NCBI GenBank assembly: GCA_002401055.1
Contig: NVRZ01000065.1
Coordinates: 1-12,583, forward strand
Length of the DNA: 12,583 nt
Reading direction: 5' to 3'
From: Bacteroidota bacterium
GTDB taxonomy: Bacteria > Bacteroidota > Bacteroidia > NORP154
In this document: positions 1 to 7,401 of the stretch, one piece after another
Position numbering within the stretch: the first letter of the stretch is position 1
Layout of the letters: each line of letters opens with the position of its first letter
Program-made: the position numbers and the translations under genes
The notes under the pieces: model-generated
Database searches by the model: none
What the model was told of the DNA's origin: nothing
What the model saw: only the letters and a program-made list of their open reading frames with translations

Positions 1-368
1 GGGAAGCAATAGGAAGCGACAATATTGAAGGTTATGATATAGTCAAGGGAGATCAAATGATGATGTGCTCATACGTGATGCACCGGGATCCTACATATTG
101 GAGCGAGCCCAATAAATTTGATCCGGATAGGTTTTCAGAAGAGAATTCCAAGAAGCGAGATCGTTATTGCTATTTCCCATTTGGGGGTGGACCCCGTTTT
201 TGCATCGGAACAAACTTTGCAATGTTGGAGATGCAACTGGTGCTGGCATCTATTTGTCAACGTTTCGACTTTGCTGTGAAAGAAGGCTTTGAAGTGGAAA
301 TAGAGCCCTTGGTAACGCTTCGGCCAAAGAATGGAATGCCGATGGTTCTCAAAAAGTTAAGCGCATAA
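1..368 (+). CDS. Cytochrome P450, C-terminal part (5' end outside window)
   Basis: Reading from base 3, an open frame of 121 codons enters from the left edge and ends at TAA 366-368. P450s are heme-thiolate monooxygenases that insert one O2 oxygen into an organic substrate using electrons from a redox partner. The heme-binding signature is clear: FPFGGGPRFCIG, matching FxxGxRxCxG, with the proximal Cys codon at 201-203. About 25 residues earlier lies the aromatic/PERF-type motif FDPDRF (117-134), preceded by the usual MHRDPTYW segment. The C-terminal tail (VTLRPKNGMPMVLKK) resembles the substrate-recognition-6 hairpin of class II-like bacterial P450s. The I-helix and ExxR motif lie outside the window, so the subfamily, substrate and redox partner cannot be judged. 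No ferredoxin or reductase gene lies downstream. The family call is secure; the specific function is unknown. Confidence 0.96.
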   Translation, partial: EAIGSDNIEGYDIVKGDQMMMCSYVMHRDPTYWSEPNKFDPDRFSEENSKKRDRYCYFPFGGGPRFCIGTNFAMLEMQLVLASICQRFDFAVKEGFEVEIEPLVTLRPKNGMPMVLKKLSA

Positions 369-405
369 AAAATCCCACACTTAAGAAATAAGTGCGGGAT
401 TTTTT
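367..405. terminator. Bidirectional intrinsic terminator between convergent genes
   Basis: Arms 367-382 and 390-405 form a long hairpin around a 7-nt loop. The core AATCCCxCACTT pairs with AAGTGCGGGATT and is flanked by A6 on the left and T6 on the right. Transcripts from either strand therefore end the stem in a U run. On the plus strand there is one A-C mismatch (377/395). On the minus strand the same position is a G-U wobble, so the hairpin is complete there. The left arm begins inside the P450 stop codon, and the facing hydrolase gene stops at 422. Confidence 0.85.
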
Positions 406-421
406 ATTTAAAGAGTAATGC

Positions 422-1891
422 TTACTGGAAAAGAATCTTCATATCCATTTCAGCATCTTCAGATTTTACTTTAACAAAGTACAATCCGTTAACTAGATTT
501 CCTCTTTCAAGAGAGTAGAACTTAGTGCTTAAGCTGTTGTCAGCGAACACCAATCTACCAGTAACATCATACATTTCAACACCAGTTATCTCAACTCGTG
601 AAGTTTTGATGGTAATGTTAGCACTTGAAGGGTTAGGGAAAATCTTAACATCACTGTCAAGACTGAATTCCGTAACACCGTTAACCATTGCAGGACATCC
701 ACCAGCTATGTTCAATACACATGCAATTCTTGGTGCAATATATCCTTGAACCGTATCAACATATGCCATTCCCTTCGCAGGAGACATTGTTGGGTTGGTT
801 AGCAAGCTTGTGCTGTCGTTAGGACATGATGACAACCACCATTCCCAGGGAGCACTTTCTGGAGAAGGCCTTACAATTGGGTAAAGGTTATCGATGCCAG
901 AACCATCTTGATCAGCTTTAGGAGTATAAGAATCAGTCCAAACACGATTCATCAGACTGTCGTTATTTCCCATTCTGTTGTTAGTTCTAATGGCACTCTT
1001 AGATCCACTAACGAAAACAACGTTTTCACCTGTTGTCGGAACAATAACCATTCCGAAGTCATAAGGTGCAAAAGGATCGTTAACCGAATGAAATCCAACA
1101 GTTGGAACTTCACCAGCATCAACCCAACTTGAATCTCCCAAGGCACCGCCAAGATTGATGGCCATACTGATATCAGAACTTTGGCTCTGATAGTTTGGCA
1201 TGTTAAGTCCTACACCTCCATTTCCGTACCAGTCGCCTGATAATGAAGTGTCTATAACTGAAACGCCATTTGTGTCAAGAAATTTTAATAGCTGTAATTC
1301 TGACATTTTATTCAAATGGGCAACTCCGTAGGATACATATCCTCCAGTACCTTGACCAACAACAACAACTTTGCTGTCGTCGATGCCATAGGTGTTACCA
1401 CCATTTGCAACATTGTCTCTAAAGAACCTTACACTGTTCCTAGCATCCTGAATACCTCTGTATGCAGCATTTAGCAGATGGCTAGTTCTTTCAACTTGTG
1501 TTGCAGCCAAAGGATTCCAACCCATTCGGTAGGTAATTGCTGCAGCAACATATCCGCGCTTAGCAAATGACATACACATAGCTACAGTTGCACTGTCTGT
1601 TTTAGTACCTGTACAAGATCCGTTTAAAGGATAAGGTAAAAAACTACCTGTGTGAATGTAAATGATCAACGGCCTGTCTGTGACAACGTCATTATTAGGC
1701 TGATAAACATCCATTTTCAGTGTGTCTATCGTCGGGGCACCCGTGATAACAGTAACGTTAACTCCGTAAGTTATATCAGATGCAACATCCACATCTGTGA
1801 ATACTTCATCTAAGTACCTCGTTTGAGAAAAAGCATTTTGCATTGAGGCTATAATGCAGAATGATGCAATAATGAGTAATGTTTTTTTCAT
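422..1891 (-). CDS. Secreted alpha/beta-hydrolase-like protein with T9SS type A sorting domain; probable pseudo-esterase
   Basis: This is a 489-residue protein. I chose the start at 1891 because it gives a clean signal peptide (MKKTLLIIASFCIIASMQNAFSQ); an in-frame ATG at 1957 only adds 22 non-signal residues. Residues about 55-300 follow the carboxylesterase/lipase alpha/beta-hydrolase pattern: strand LIIYIH at the oxyanion-hole region, then AKRGYVAAAITYR, a helix with IQDARNSVRFFRDN, and strand KVVVVGQGTGG. The nucleophile elbow should read GxSxG but reads GQGTG, with Gly181 at the serine position. The oxyanion motif is HTG (80-82), not HGG. An Asp272-containing HSVNDPFAPY segment resembles the acid loop. 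Residues about 410-489 form a Por secretion tail: KIFPNPSSANITI, YDVTGRLV and NGLYFVKV. That domain sends proteins through the type IX system to the cell surface. An esterase fold is likely but catalysis is doubtful. It could instead be a binding protein. Confidence 0.86.
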   Translation of the reverse strand: MKKTLLIIASFCIIASMQNAFSQTRYLDEVFTDVDVASDITYGVNVTVITGAPTIDTLKMDVYQPNNDVVTDRPLIIYIHTGSFLPYPLNGSCTGTKTDSATVAMCMSFAKRGYVAAAITYRMGWNPLAATQVERTSHLLNAAYRGIQDARNSVRFFRDNVANGGNTYGIDDSKVVVVGQGTGGYVSYGVAHLNKMSELQLLKFLDTNGVSVIDTSLSGDWYGNGGVGLNMPNYQSQSSDISMAINLGGALGDSSWVDAGEVPTVGFHSVNDPFAPYDFGMVIVPTTGENVVFVSGSKSAIRTNNRMGNNDSLMNRVWTDSYTPKADQDGSGIDNLYPIVRPSPESAPWEWWLSSCPNDSTSLLTNPTMSPAKGMAYVDTVQGYIAPRIACVLNIAGGCPAMVNGVTEFSLDSDVKIFPNPSSANITIKTSRVEITGVEMYDVTGRLVFADNSLSTKFYSLERGNLVNGLYFVKVKSEDAEMDMKILFQ

Positions 1892-1933
1892 AATGTTTTG
1901 GTTATTTGTTAGAATAAATTCTGAATTTGGCGA

Positions 1934-1963
1934 CAAAGGTAGTAAAATCGTCGACAAAACAAG
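1934..1963 (-). promoter_or_regulatory. Candidate Bacteroidota-type promoter for the T9SS hydrolase gene
   Basis: Read on the minus strand, TACCTTTG (plus-strand 1941-1934) matches the -7 consensus TAnnTTTG. A TTG lies 18 bases upstream (plus-strand CAA 1960-1962) as a possible -33 element, slightly closer than the usual 19-21 bases. Initiation would fall near 1927, giving a leader of about 35 nt before the ATG at 1891. That position supports the downstream start choice, because the 1957 ATG would lie upstream of the transcript. Confidence 0.45.
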
Positions 1964-1975
1964 TATGCATGCATA
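1964..1975. repeat. 12-bp perfect palindrome between divergent promoters
   Basis: TATGCATGCATA is identical on both strands. It lies between the -7 element of the hydrolase promoter (1934-1941) and the -7 candidate of the beta-helix gene (1983-1990). This is a plausible place for a dimeric regulator to act on both genes. A direct repeat CGACAAA (1931 and 1952, 21 bp apart) lies beside it. No regulator gene is nearby, so the operator role is inference. Confidence 0.35.
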
Positions 1976-1982
1976 ATTTAAT

Positions 1983-1990
1983 TATATTTG
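1983..1990 (+). promoter_or_regulatory. Candidate -7 promoter element for the beta-helix/cytochrome operon
   Basis: TATATTTG matches the Bacteroidota -7 consensus TAnnTTTG exactly. It lies 68 bases before the chosen ATG at 2059, which would give a leader of about 60 nt. I see no good TTTG at the -33 distance, so the call rests on one element. Confidence 0.4.
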
Positions 1991-2058
1991 GCTCCCCTAC
2001 AAAAATCACTTGGGAACGAAAGTTATCTGAACCAACTATCTCTTTAATACTATGCAGT

Positions 2059-3300
2059 ATGAATAAATTAACGAATAAGAAACTCGTGCGCTCTCTCACT
2101 CTCTTGTTTTTGATGGGATCTTTTTGGATTTCATGTAATGAAGGGACTCAAGAGGAAGATGCCACCATTGATTATCAAAAAGTAATTCAAGAGCAATTGA
2201 TAAATGCCAAAGAGGGCGATCTTATAGAAATCCCCGAAGGTACTTTTGAATTTACCAGGTCCATTTCATTAGATGGAATATCGAATGTAACAATTAAAGG
2301 CGCGGGTATTGGTAAGACCATTCTCTCCTTTAAAAATCAAATAGAGGGGGCAGAAGGCCTGAAAATAACAGCGAACAACGTTACTATTACGGATTTAACG
2401 GTTCAGGATACGAAAGGAGATGCTGTTAAAGTCCAGGATTCGGAAGGAGTTACTTTGAGAAATGTAGAAGTTACATGGACAAATGGCCCGGATTCAGCAA
2501 ATGGAGCTTATGGGATTTATCCGGTTTCTTGTAAGAAGGTTTTAATTGAAGGTTGCAGGGCCAGCTGTGCTTCCGATGCGGGAATATATGTAGGACAATC
2601 TGTTGATGTAATCATAAGAAACTGCGTGGCATATAAGAATGTTGCTGGGATAGAGATTGAAAACTGTATAAACGCCGAAGCATACGAGAATGAGGCTTAT
2701 GAGAACTCTGCTGGAATACTGCTATTTGATTTGCCTGAGTTACCATTGAAAAATGGACATCATATCAGTTTGCATCACAACATCATCAGAAACAATAATT
2801 ATCCGAATTTTTCACCGTTGGGCAACACGGTAGCCTTGATTCCTTCCGGAACCGGAATTCTCATTATGTCTACAAGACAGGTTGATGTTTTTGAAAATGA
2901 GATTACGGACCACATTACTACGAGCATGGCACTGGTGAGCTATCTGATAACCCAAAAACCATTTAAAGATTCACTTTATAATCCCTTTTCTTCCGGAATA
3001 TACATTCACAACAACAATTTTGCGCAGGCTGCGGCAATGCCAGATACCACAAGGCCATTGGGGAAGTTGATCGCAGAGCTCTTCGGGGGTGAAACTCCTG
3101 AGATCGTTTATGATGGTATGATTAATCCACAGCTCGTGAATGAGGATGGTAGCGTAATGGAGGAGGCACGGCTGTGCATCAGGGACAACGGAAAAATTCG
3201 GTTCGCCAATATAAATGCTGCAACTGGTTTTCAGAATATTCAAACGGATATAGAGAACTACAATTGTCAGCACGCTTCTTTTGCTAGAGTAGAATTATAG
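2059..3300 (+). CDS. Parallel beta-helix repeat lipoprotein (partner of SO2930-type diheme cytochrome)
   Basis: This is a 413-residue protein. The frame is open back to 1927, but the ATG at 2059 gives a lipoprotein signal: basic MNKLTNKKLVR, a hydrophobic stretch, then FWISC with Cys26 as the lipidated residue, followed by an acidic linker. Residues about 40-325 are successive short strands typical of right-handed parallel beta-helices, such as NVTIKGAG, NVTITDLTVQDTKGDAV, GVTLRNVEV, KVLIEGCRASCASDAGIYV, VDVIIRNCVAYKNVAGIEI and HHISLHHNIIRNN. These resemble NosD/pectate-lyase-type carbohydrate-binding folds. The gene is followed 20 bp later by a diheme cytochrome. From memory this matches the conserved pair modelled as TIGR03805/TIGR03806, whose function is unknown. 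A membrane-anchored, periplasm- or surface-exposed location is inferred. I see no recognisable lyase catalytic triad, so binding or polysaccharide processing remains open. Confidence 0.88.
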   Translation: MNKLTNKKLVRSLTLLFLMGSFWISCNEGTQEEDATIDYQKVIQEQLINAKEGDLIEIPEGTFEFTRSISLDGISNVTIKGAGIGKTILSFKNQIEGAEGLKITANNVTITDLTVQDTKGDAVKVQDSEGVTLRNVEVTWTNGPDSANGAYGIYPVSCKKVLIEGCRASCASDAGIYVGQSVDVIIRNCVAYKNVAGIEIENCINAEAYENEAYENSAGILLFDLPELPLKNGHHISLHHNIIRNNNYPNFSPLGNTVALIPSGTGILIMSTRQVDVFENEITDHITTSMALVSYLITQKPFKDSLYNPFSSGIYIHNNNFAQAAAMPDTTRPLGKLIAELFGGETPEIVYDGMINPQLVNEDGSVMEEARLCIRDNGKIRFANINAATGFQNIQTDIENYNCQHASFARVEL

Positions 3301-3320
3301 AAGCTTTACTAATTACACTG

Positions 3321-4415
3321 GTGCTACAAGCTTACAAATATACCTTCGGCGTCCTCTGTATCTTCGGGATGCTTATTGGGCTTCCCAGGTGTGGGAGCAC
3401 TATGCAAGAGGTTAATATAGATGTAAATCTTCCTCCGTTTAAATTGCTGTCTGAATACAATTTGTATTCTGGTGATCTGAAAGAGCTCATTCCGAACACC
3501 GGTTTACTGCCTTTTGATCTGATCACTCCTCTGTTTTCAGATTATGCCAAGAAACTCAGATTTGTCTGGATGCCCGAAGGCATCAGTGCGACTTATAGCG
3601 AAAAGGATGTATTTGAATTCCCAATAGGCGCGGTGCTAATCAAGAATTTTTATTTCCCACATGATTTTTCGGATGAGGCCAAGGGTAGGCGCGTTATAGA
3701 AACACGCCTCTTGGTTAATCGACCTAGTGGTTGGGATGCCCTGGCATATATCTGGAATGATGAGCAAACGGAGGCCAAGCTGGAGATTGCGGGAGGCATT
3801 AAACAGGTAAAGTGGAGAGCAGCAAATGGCGAGATTGTAGAGACTCCTTACATCATTCCCAATAAAAACCAGTGCAAAGGCTGCCATGTAGGCGATGGTA
3901 AATTCTTGCCAATTGGCCCGAAAGCGAGAAACCTTAATATGGATTATAACTACGCCGGAGAAGTTATAAACCAGCTTAAAAAATGGAGTGATATTGGTTA
4001 TTTAACCGATATGCCAGCAGGCGATACTATTCCGAAAATTGCAAAATGGGATGAAGAAGACTCAGGGACATTGGAGGAGAGGGCAATGGCATACCTGGAA
4101 GTAAATTGTGGCACTTGTCACAATAGAAAAGGGCCAGCACACACCACTGGTTTGTACCTAACAGTATTTGAGAAGGAGCCAACACATTTGGGAATGTGTA
4201 AATCACCAGTGGCCGCAGGTCTGGGGTCTGGTGGTAGGATATATGATATTGTACCGGGGAAACCAGAGGAGTCTATACTGACCTTTCGAATGGAATCCAC
4301 CAACCCCGGAATAATGATGCCGGAGTTGGGAAGAAAATTGGTACACAAAGAAGGAGTGGAACTAATAAAACGATGGATAACTTCCATTAAAGGAACTTGC
4401 GGGGAGGAGTCCTAG
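3321..4415 (+). CDS. SO2930-family diheme c-type cytochrome
   Basis: This is a 364-residue protein starting at GTG 3321, 20 bp after the beta-helix gene. No better start keeps the hydrophobic export signal (about residues 8-22); the next ATG (3369) falls inside it. Cys24 after GLPR could be a lipid site, but Arg at -1 makes this a poor lipobox. Two CxxCH heme-attachment sites are present: CKGCH (185-189) and CGTCH (263-267). The segment IMMPELGR (331-338) probably supplies a distal Met ligand to the C-terminal heme. The N-terminal part (about 36-180, starting LPPFKLLSEYNLY, with TPLFSDYAKKLRFVWMP) is characteristic of the SO2930 family. It is presumably translationally coupled to the beta-helix lipoprotein and transfers electrons in the periplasm. 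The donor, acceptor and substrate are unknown. Its last 54 bp overlap the convergent TonB-receptor gene. Confidence 0.9.
   Translation: MLQAYKYTFGVLCIFGMLIGLPRCGSTMQEVNIDVNLPPFKLLSEYNLYSGDLKELIPNTGLLPFDLITPLFSDYAKKLRFVWMPEGISATYSEKDVFEFPIGAVLIKNFYFPHDFSDEAKGRRVIETRLLVNRPSGWDALAYIWNDEQTEAKLEIAGGIKQVKWRAANGEIVETPYIIPNKNQCKGCHVGDGKFLPIGPKARNLNMDYNYAGEVINQLKKWSDIGYLTDMPAGDTIPKIAKWDEEDSGTLEERAMAYLEVNCGTCHNRKGPAHTTGLYLTVFEKEPTHLGMCKSPVAAGLGSGGRIYDIVPGKPEESILTFRMESTNPGIMMPELGRKLVHKEGVELIKRWITSIKGTCGEES
4362..4415. other. 54-bp tail-to-tail coding overlap
   Basis: The cytochrome gene ends with TAG at 4413-4415 on the plus strand. The receptor gene ends with TAG at 4364-4362 on the minus strand. The last 17 codons plus stop of the receptor are therefore encoded opposite the last 18 codons of the cytochrome gene, stop included. 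There is no room for a conventional terminator between the two genes. Confidence 0.9.
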
Positions 4416-7271
4416 TTCTTCGCTTTCTTTTTCTTTTTCTTTTTTCTTTTTAAATGGGTCGAGTTCGACCAACAAAGAAAAGTAAGCCAATCGACCAATT
4501 CTGGGGCCACCGTAAACCTGATATTGCTTATTGTTTAAGAGATTAGAGACGCCAACTTTAACGGTCATGTACAGCTTAGGGATATATTTGTTGACCTGCA
4601 TATCCAGCATATCATAGGAGGGGATATTTCCCGTAAACTGAGGAGATCCCTCATACAAAAATCCCTCAATCCATTTATAATTAATATTGAATCCCCACTT
4701 GGTGAGGCGGAATTTCCCGATTTTTAGGATTATATCTCGACCGCTTACCCCAATATTGAATTTATGTTCAGGTGTATTAAATGCGGGTATTATTGGATCA
4801 GTAGATCCCTGTAGGTCCAGCTTATTCCAGGAGTAGTTGCCATTTAGAGCCAAAAACTTAGCAAAATATAAATTCAACCCAACCGCGAACCCTTGAGTAG
4901 TTACAATATCATTTGCATTTGCCGCGACTCGGTATGCTTGGGTATAAGTTGGAAGCTTGGTTAACGAATCGTACTCAAGTTCTACACCAACTTTATACCC
5001 TATAAAATCCTTGTAAAAGCTATAATAATAGCTTGCATCCAGATAGAGCCTGTTAAACAATGTAGTTCGATAGCCAACCTCGATGCTATTCACCTTCTCC
5101 GGCCTAATCGGATCCACATCAAAGTAATCAAGTGATTGTACATTCTTATCGCCAAAGAAATCCAATAGTGATTCTACTGTAACAAGGGAGTCAAAGCCAT
5201 TAATATTTCCAATTAGAATTGCTCTACCGACGTTATAGTAAAGATACTGATCGGCTAGTGTTGGGTTTCTGATGGCTGATGAGAACGAGAGACGGAAAAT
5301 ATGATTTTTATTAACTGAGTATACGATGGACGCGGCAGGTGATCCAACCAAGTCAAAATTTTCGTTCTTATCCAATCGACCCGTAACGCTAACCTTTAAC
5401 TTGTCCTCCAGTAATTTTGCTGCCAGGCCTGCATAGACGCCGAATTCATAATTTGTGATTTGTTTTTTAGCGTCACTAAATATTGTACCCTCTGTTTTAG
5501 GAGTATAAAGCCTTCCGTTACCGCCAACCGTAATATCCATGATTTTGGGAGTGAATTTATACTCCCCATGAATGTGGTACAATGCGGATTTATCAACCAA
5601 GCGTGTACCTCCTTTAGAAAGAGGTAGTGAGGTAATAGAATTAAAAGCCGAATCAAATCTTGCTGTTCCAGGTTCGAATCTGGCAACGCTAGGAAACAAT
5701 ATGTTTTCTGTGTTTGCGGTATCTCTGGCTTCCTGATGCCACTGAAACATTTGCACGGAATTTGCCTGCATAATTGACATTGCTGATGCAATTGTTGAGT
5801 CTCTGGTACTACCAAACCAATCGGAGGTGTACATAGGATTATTGGGGTCCGGATAATTGGGGAGAAGATTTATTTGAGGGGTAACAATCGTATACCAATA
5901 GTTAGAATAATCCTGTTTCCAACGATAAAAATTACTCACATCATTGGCTTTGGCGGCATTCTGCAAGAGGAACGCGGTAAAAACAGCATCATAAGATTTT
6001 CCAGCATCCTCATGGGTTGCGTAGGCTCTAAGGAAATATTTATTCTCTTTTTTTAGCTCTAGTCTATTTTGAATAAACAATATATCTTTTAAATTATATC
6101 TGTTGTCACCCTGATAAACCGTTGTGCCGGTACCAAAATTTGAAGCGTAGATAATCTCAACGTCGGGCTTCAGTTTATAGTGAAAAGCAAGGCTGGCCTT
6201 GATATTTCTAGAGTTGTAATCTACCAAGTCTTTCTCCAAATATCCATCTCTATACCAAGTTCCCAACCCAGGTGCGAACAACGAATTGTCATCTGTGGTG
6301 CTTTTATCTAGTTTTTCGTCGCCATAGCGATTAACCGCATCATAGCCACCCCAGTTCGTTGCATCGTGATCGGATTGAAAAGATGAATCGAGGTTAAAAG
6401 CCATCCAATCATGGGCGCGCATGTAGTAGAGGTTGAATTTAATTCCCAATTTGTCTTCATCTTTTTTATTCTTTAACACGACTGCGTATCGCAAGTTGGT
6501 TTCGAATAATCCTCTTTCTCCAACTTTGGTTAAGACACTTAAGCCAGGAAATTGAAAAGGACTTTTGGTGGTCATACTGATAACACCGTTGAATGCATTG
6601 GGTCCATAATAGGCGGAGCTTGCGCCTACAATCAGATCCATTTTCATTATTTCCAGTTCGGAGGCGCCTAAGAAGTTCCCCAACGAAAAATTCAGTCCTG
6701 GAGATTGATTGTCAACTCCATCAATTATTTGAAGTGTTCTAACAGGAGATGTGCTATTAAATCCTCTGCAGTTAATGATTTTAAATCCCATGCTGGCCGA
6801 TATGAGATCCACTCCCTTTAATTGCCCTAGTCCTTCGTAAAAGTCAGCGCTTGCAGTTTCTTTTATTGCCAATATGTCCATGGACTCAATAGTTAACGCT
6901 GACTCCTTCTGTTTTTGAGATATTCGCTCACCAATTACCTCCACTTCGCTCATTAGCACTTCATCAGTTGATAAACCTATTTGAATCTTTTGGTTCGGAG
7001 AGGTTACCTCAAATTCCTGAGTCTGAAATCCTAGATAGGATACAACCAACACAAAGGGTGGAGAATCAGGTACAGTGAATTCAAATTTGCCGTCGATATC
7101 GGTCACGCCACCGGTGGTGGTTCCCTTTAGTATTACTGTAGCCCCAATTATGGTTTCTCCACTTCTGTCGTCTTTAATGGTCCCTTTTACCTTTACTTGC
7201 GCCGTACTCACAAGGGTTATTAGGAGCAACAACGGCAGCAATAGAAATTTTCTATATGAAGGGGTTTTCAT
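4362..7271 (-). CDS. TonB-dependent outer-membrane receptor with carboxypeptidase-regulatory-like domain
   Basis: This is a 969-residue protein. A signal peptide (KFLLLPLLLLITLVSTAQ) ends near residue 25. Residues about 27-105 are a CarboxypepD_reg-like domain (VKGTIKDDRSGETIIGATV, then DIDGKFEF and VSYLGFQTQ). Residues about 118-237 are the plug, with QIIDGVDNQSPGL and LIVGASSAYYGPNAFNGVI. The rest is a 22-stranded-type barrel rich in aromatic strand pairs, ending near LAYFSLLVELDPF (about residue 940). Such receptors import large or scarce ligands using TonB/ExbB/ExbD energy. No SusD-like partner is adjacent, so this is not a typical SusCD glycan pair. The ligand cannot be read from sequence. 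A 29-residue lysine/glutamate-rich tail follows the last strand, and its final 17 residues are antisense to the end of the cytochrome gene, which is unusual. I see no convincing promoter in the 130 bp upstream. Confidence 0.93.
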   Translation of the reverse strand: MKTPSYRKFLLLPLLLLITLVSTAQVKVKGTIKDDRSGETIIGATVILKGTTTGGVTDIDGKFEFTVPDSPPFVLVVSYLGFQTQEFEVTSPNQKIQIGLSTDEVLMSEVEVIGERISQKQKESALTIESMDILAIKETASADFYEGLGQLKGVDLISASMGFKIINCRGFNSTSPVRTLQIIDGVDNQSPGLNFSLGNFLGASELEIMKMDLIVGASSAYYGPNAFNGVISMTTKSPFQFPGLSVLTKVGERGLFETNLRYAVVLKNKKDEDKLGIKFNLYYMRAHDWMAFNLDSSFQSDHDATNWGGYDAVNRYGDEKLDKSTTDDNSLFAPGLGTWYRDGYLEKDLVDYNSRNIKASLAFHYKLKPDVEIIYASNFGTGTTVYQGDNRYNLKDILFIQNRLELKKENKYFLRAYATHEDAGKSYDAVFTAFLLQNAAKANDVSNFYRWKQDYSNYWYTIVTPQINLLPNYPDPNNPMYTSDWFGSTRDSTIASAMSIMQANSVQMFQWHQEARDTANTENILFPSVARFEPGTARFDSAFNSITSLPLSKGGTRLVDKSALYHIHGEYKFTPKIMDITVGGNGRLYTPKTEGTIFSDAKKQITNYEFGVYAGLAAKLLEDKLKVSVTGRLDKNENFDLVGSPAASIVYSVNKNHIFRLSFSSAIRNPTLADQYLYYNVGRAILIGNINGFDSLVTVESLLDFFGDKNVQSLDYFDVDPIRPEKVNSIEVGYRTTLFNRLYLDASYYYSFYKDFIGYKVGVELEYDSLTKLPTYTQAYRVAANANDIVTTQGFAVGLNLYFAKFLALNGNYSWNKLDLQGSTDPIIPAFNTPEHKFNIGVSGRDIILKIGKFRLTKWGFNINYKWIEGFLYEGSPQFTGNIPSYDMLDMQVNKYIPKLYMTVKVGVSNLLNNKQYQVYGGPRIGRLAYFSLLVELDPFKKKKEKEKESEELGLLPASSFNGSYPSFY
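4423..4451. repeat. Homopurine/homopyrimidine tract with runs of five to six T/A
   Basis: On the plus strand this is a pure C/T tract: four T runs of 5, 5, 6 and 5, each preceded by a single C, with a CTTT lead-in at 4423. On the minus strand it codes for the KKKKEKEKE part of the receptor tail. Such runs are prone to slippage during replication and transcription. The T-rich plus strand directly follows the cytochrome stop and may help end its transcript. Confidence 0.7.
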
Positions 7272-7332
7272 AGGAAACTACTGGTGATTGAAGGGCGAAG
7301 TTACCTTATTATATGAAATTCTGAACGCAGTG

Positions 7333-7365
7333 AAGAATCTAACCCTTGAGATATTAAAGATTCTT
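7333..7365. repeat. 8-bp inverted repeat between nrdA and the TonB-receptor gene
   Basis: AAGAATCT (7333-7340) and AGATTCTT (7358-7365) are perfect inverted arms around a 17-nt spacer in the 130-bp gap after the nrdA stop. No U run follows on the minus strand, so it is a weak terminator candidate for nrdA. It may equally be an operator for the receptor gene. Confidence 0.35.
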
Positions 7366-7401
7366 TGCTTTGCTCAGAATTGCAAGAAGAAAAGGTATCC
7401 C

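Noticed and set aside
1892..1957. Longer N-terminus for the hydrolase-like protein starting at ATG 1957
   Set aside because: The extra 22 residues precede an obvious signal peptide and would lie upstream of the proposed transcript start near 1927.
1927..2058. Longer N-terminus for the beta-helix protein
   Set aside because: The lipoprotein signal begins at ATG 2059, and the upstream part covers promoter-like sequence and the palindrome.
5396..5815. 139-codon minus-strand open frame inside the TonB receptor gene
   Set aside because: It lies in another frame of the same strand over strong receptor coding sequence and has no recognisable domain.
4362..7271. SusC-type glycan receptor
   Set aside because: No SusD-like gene is adjacent, so only a general TonB-dependent receptor is supported.
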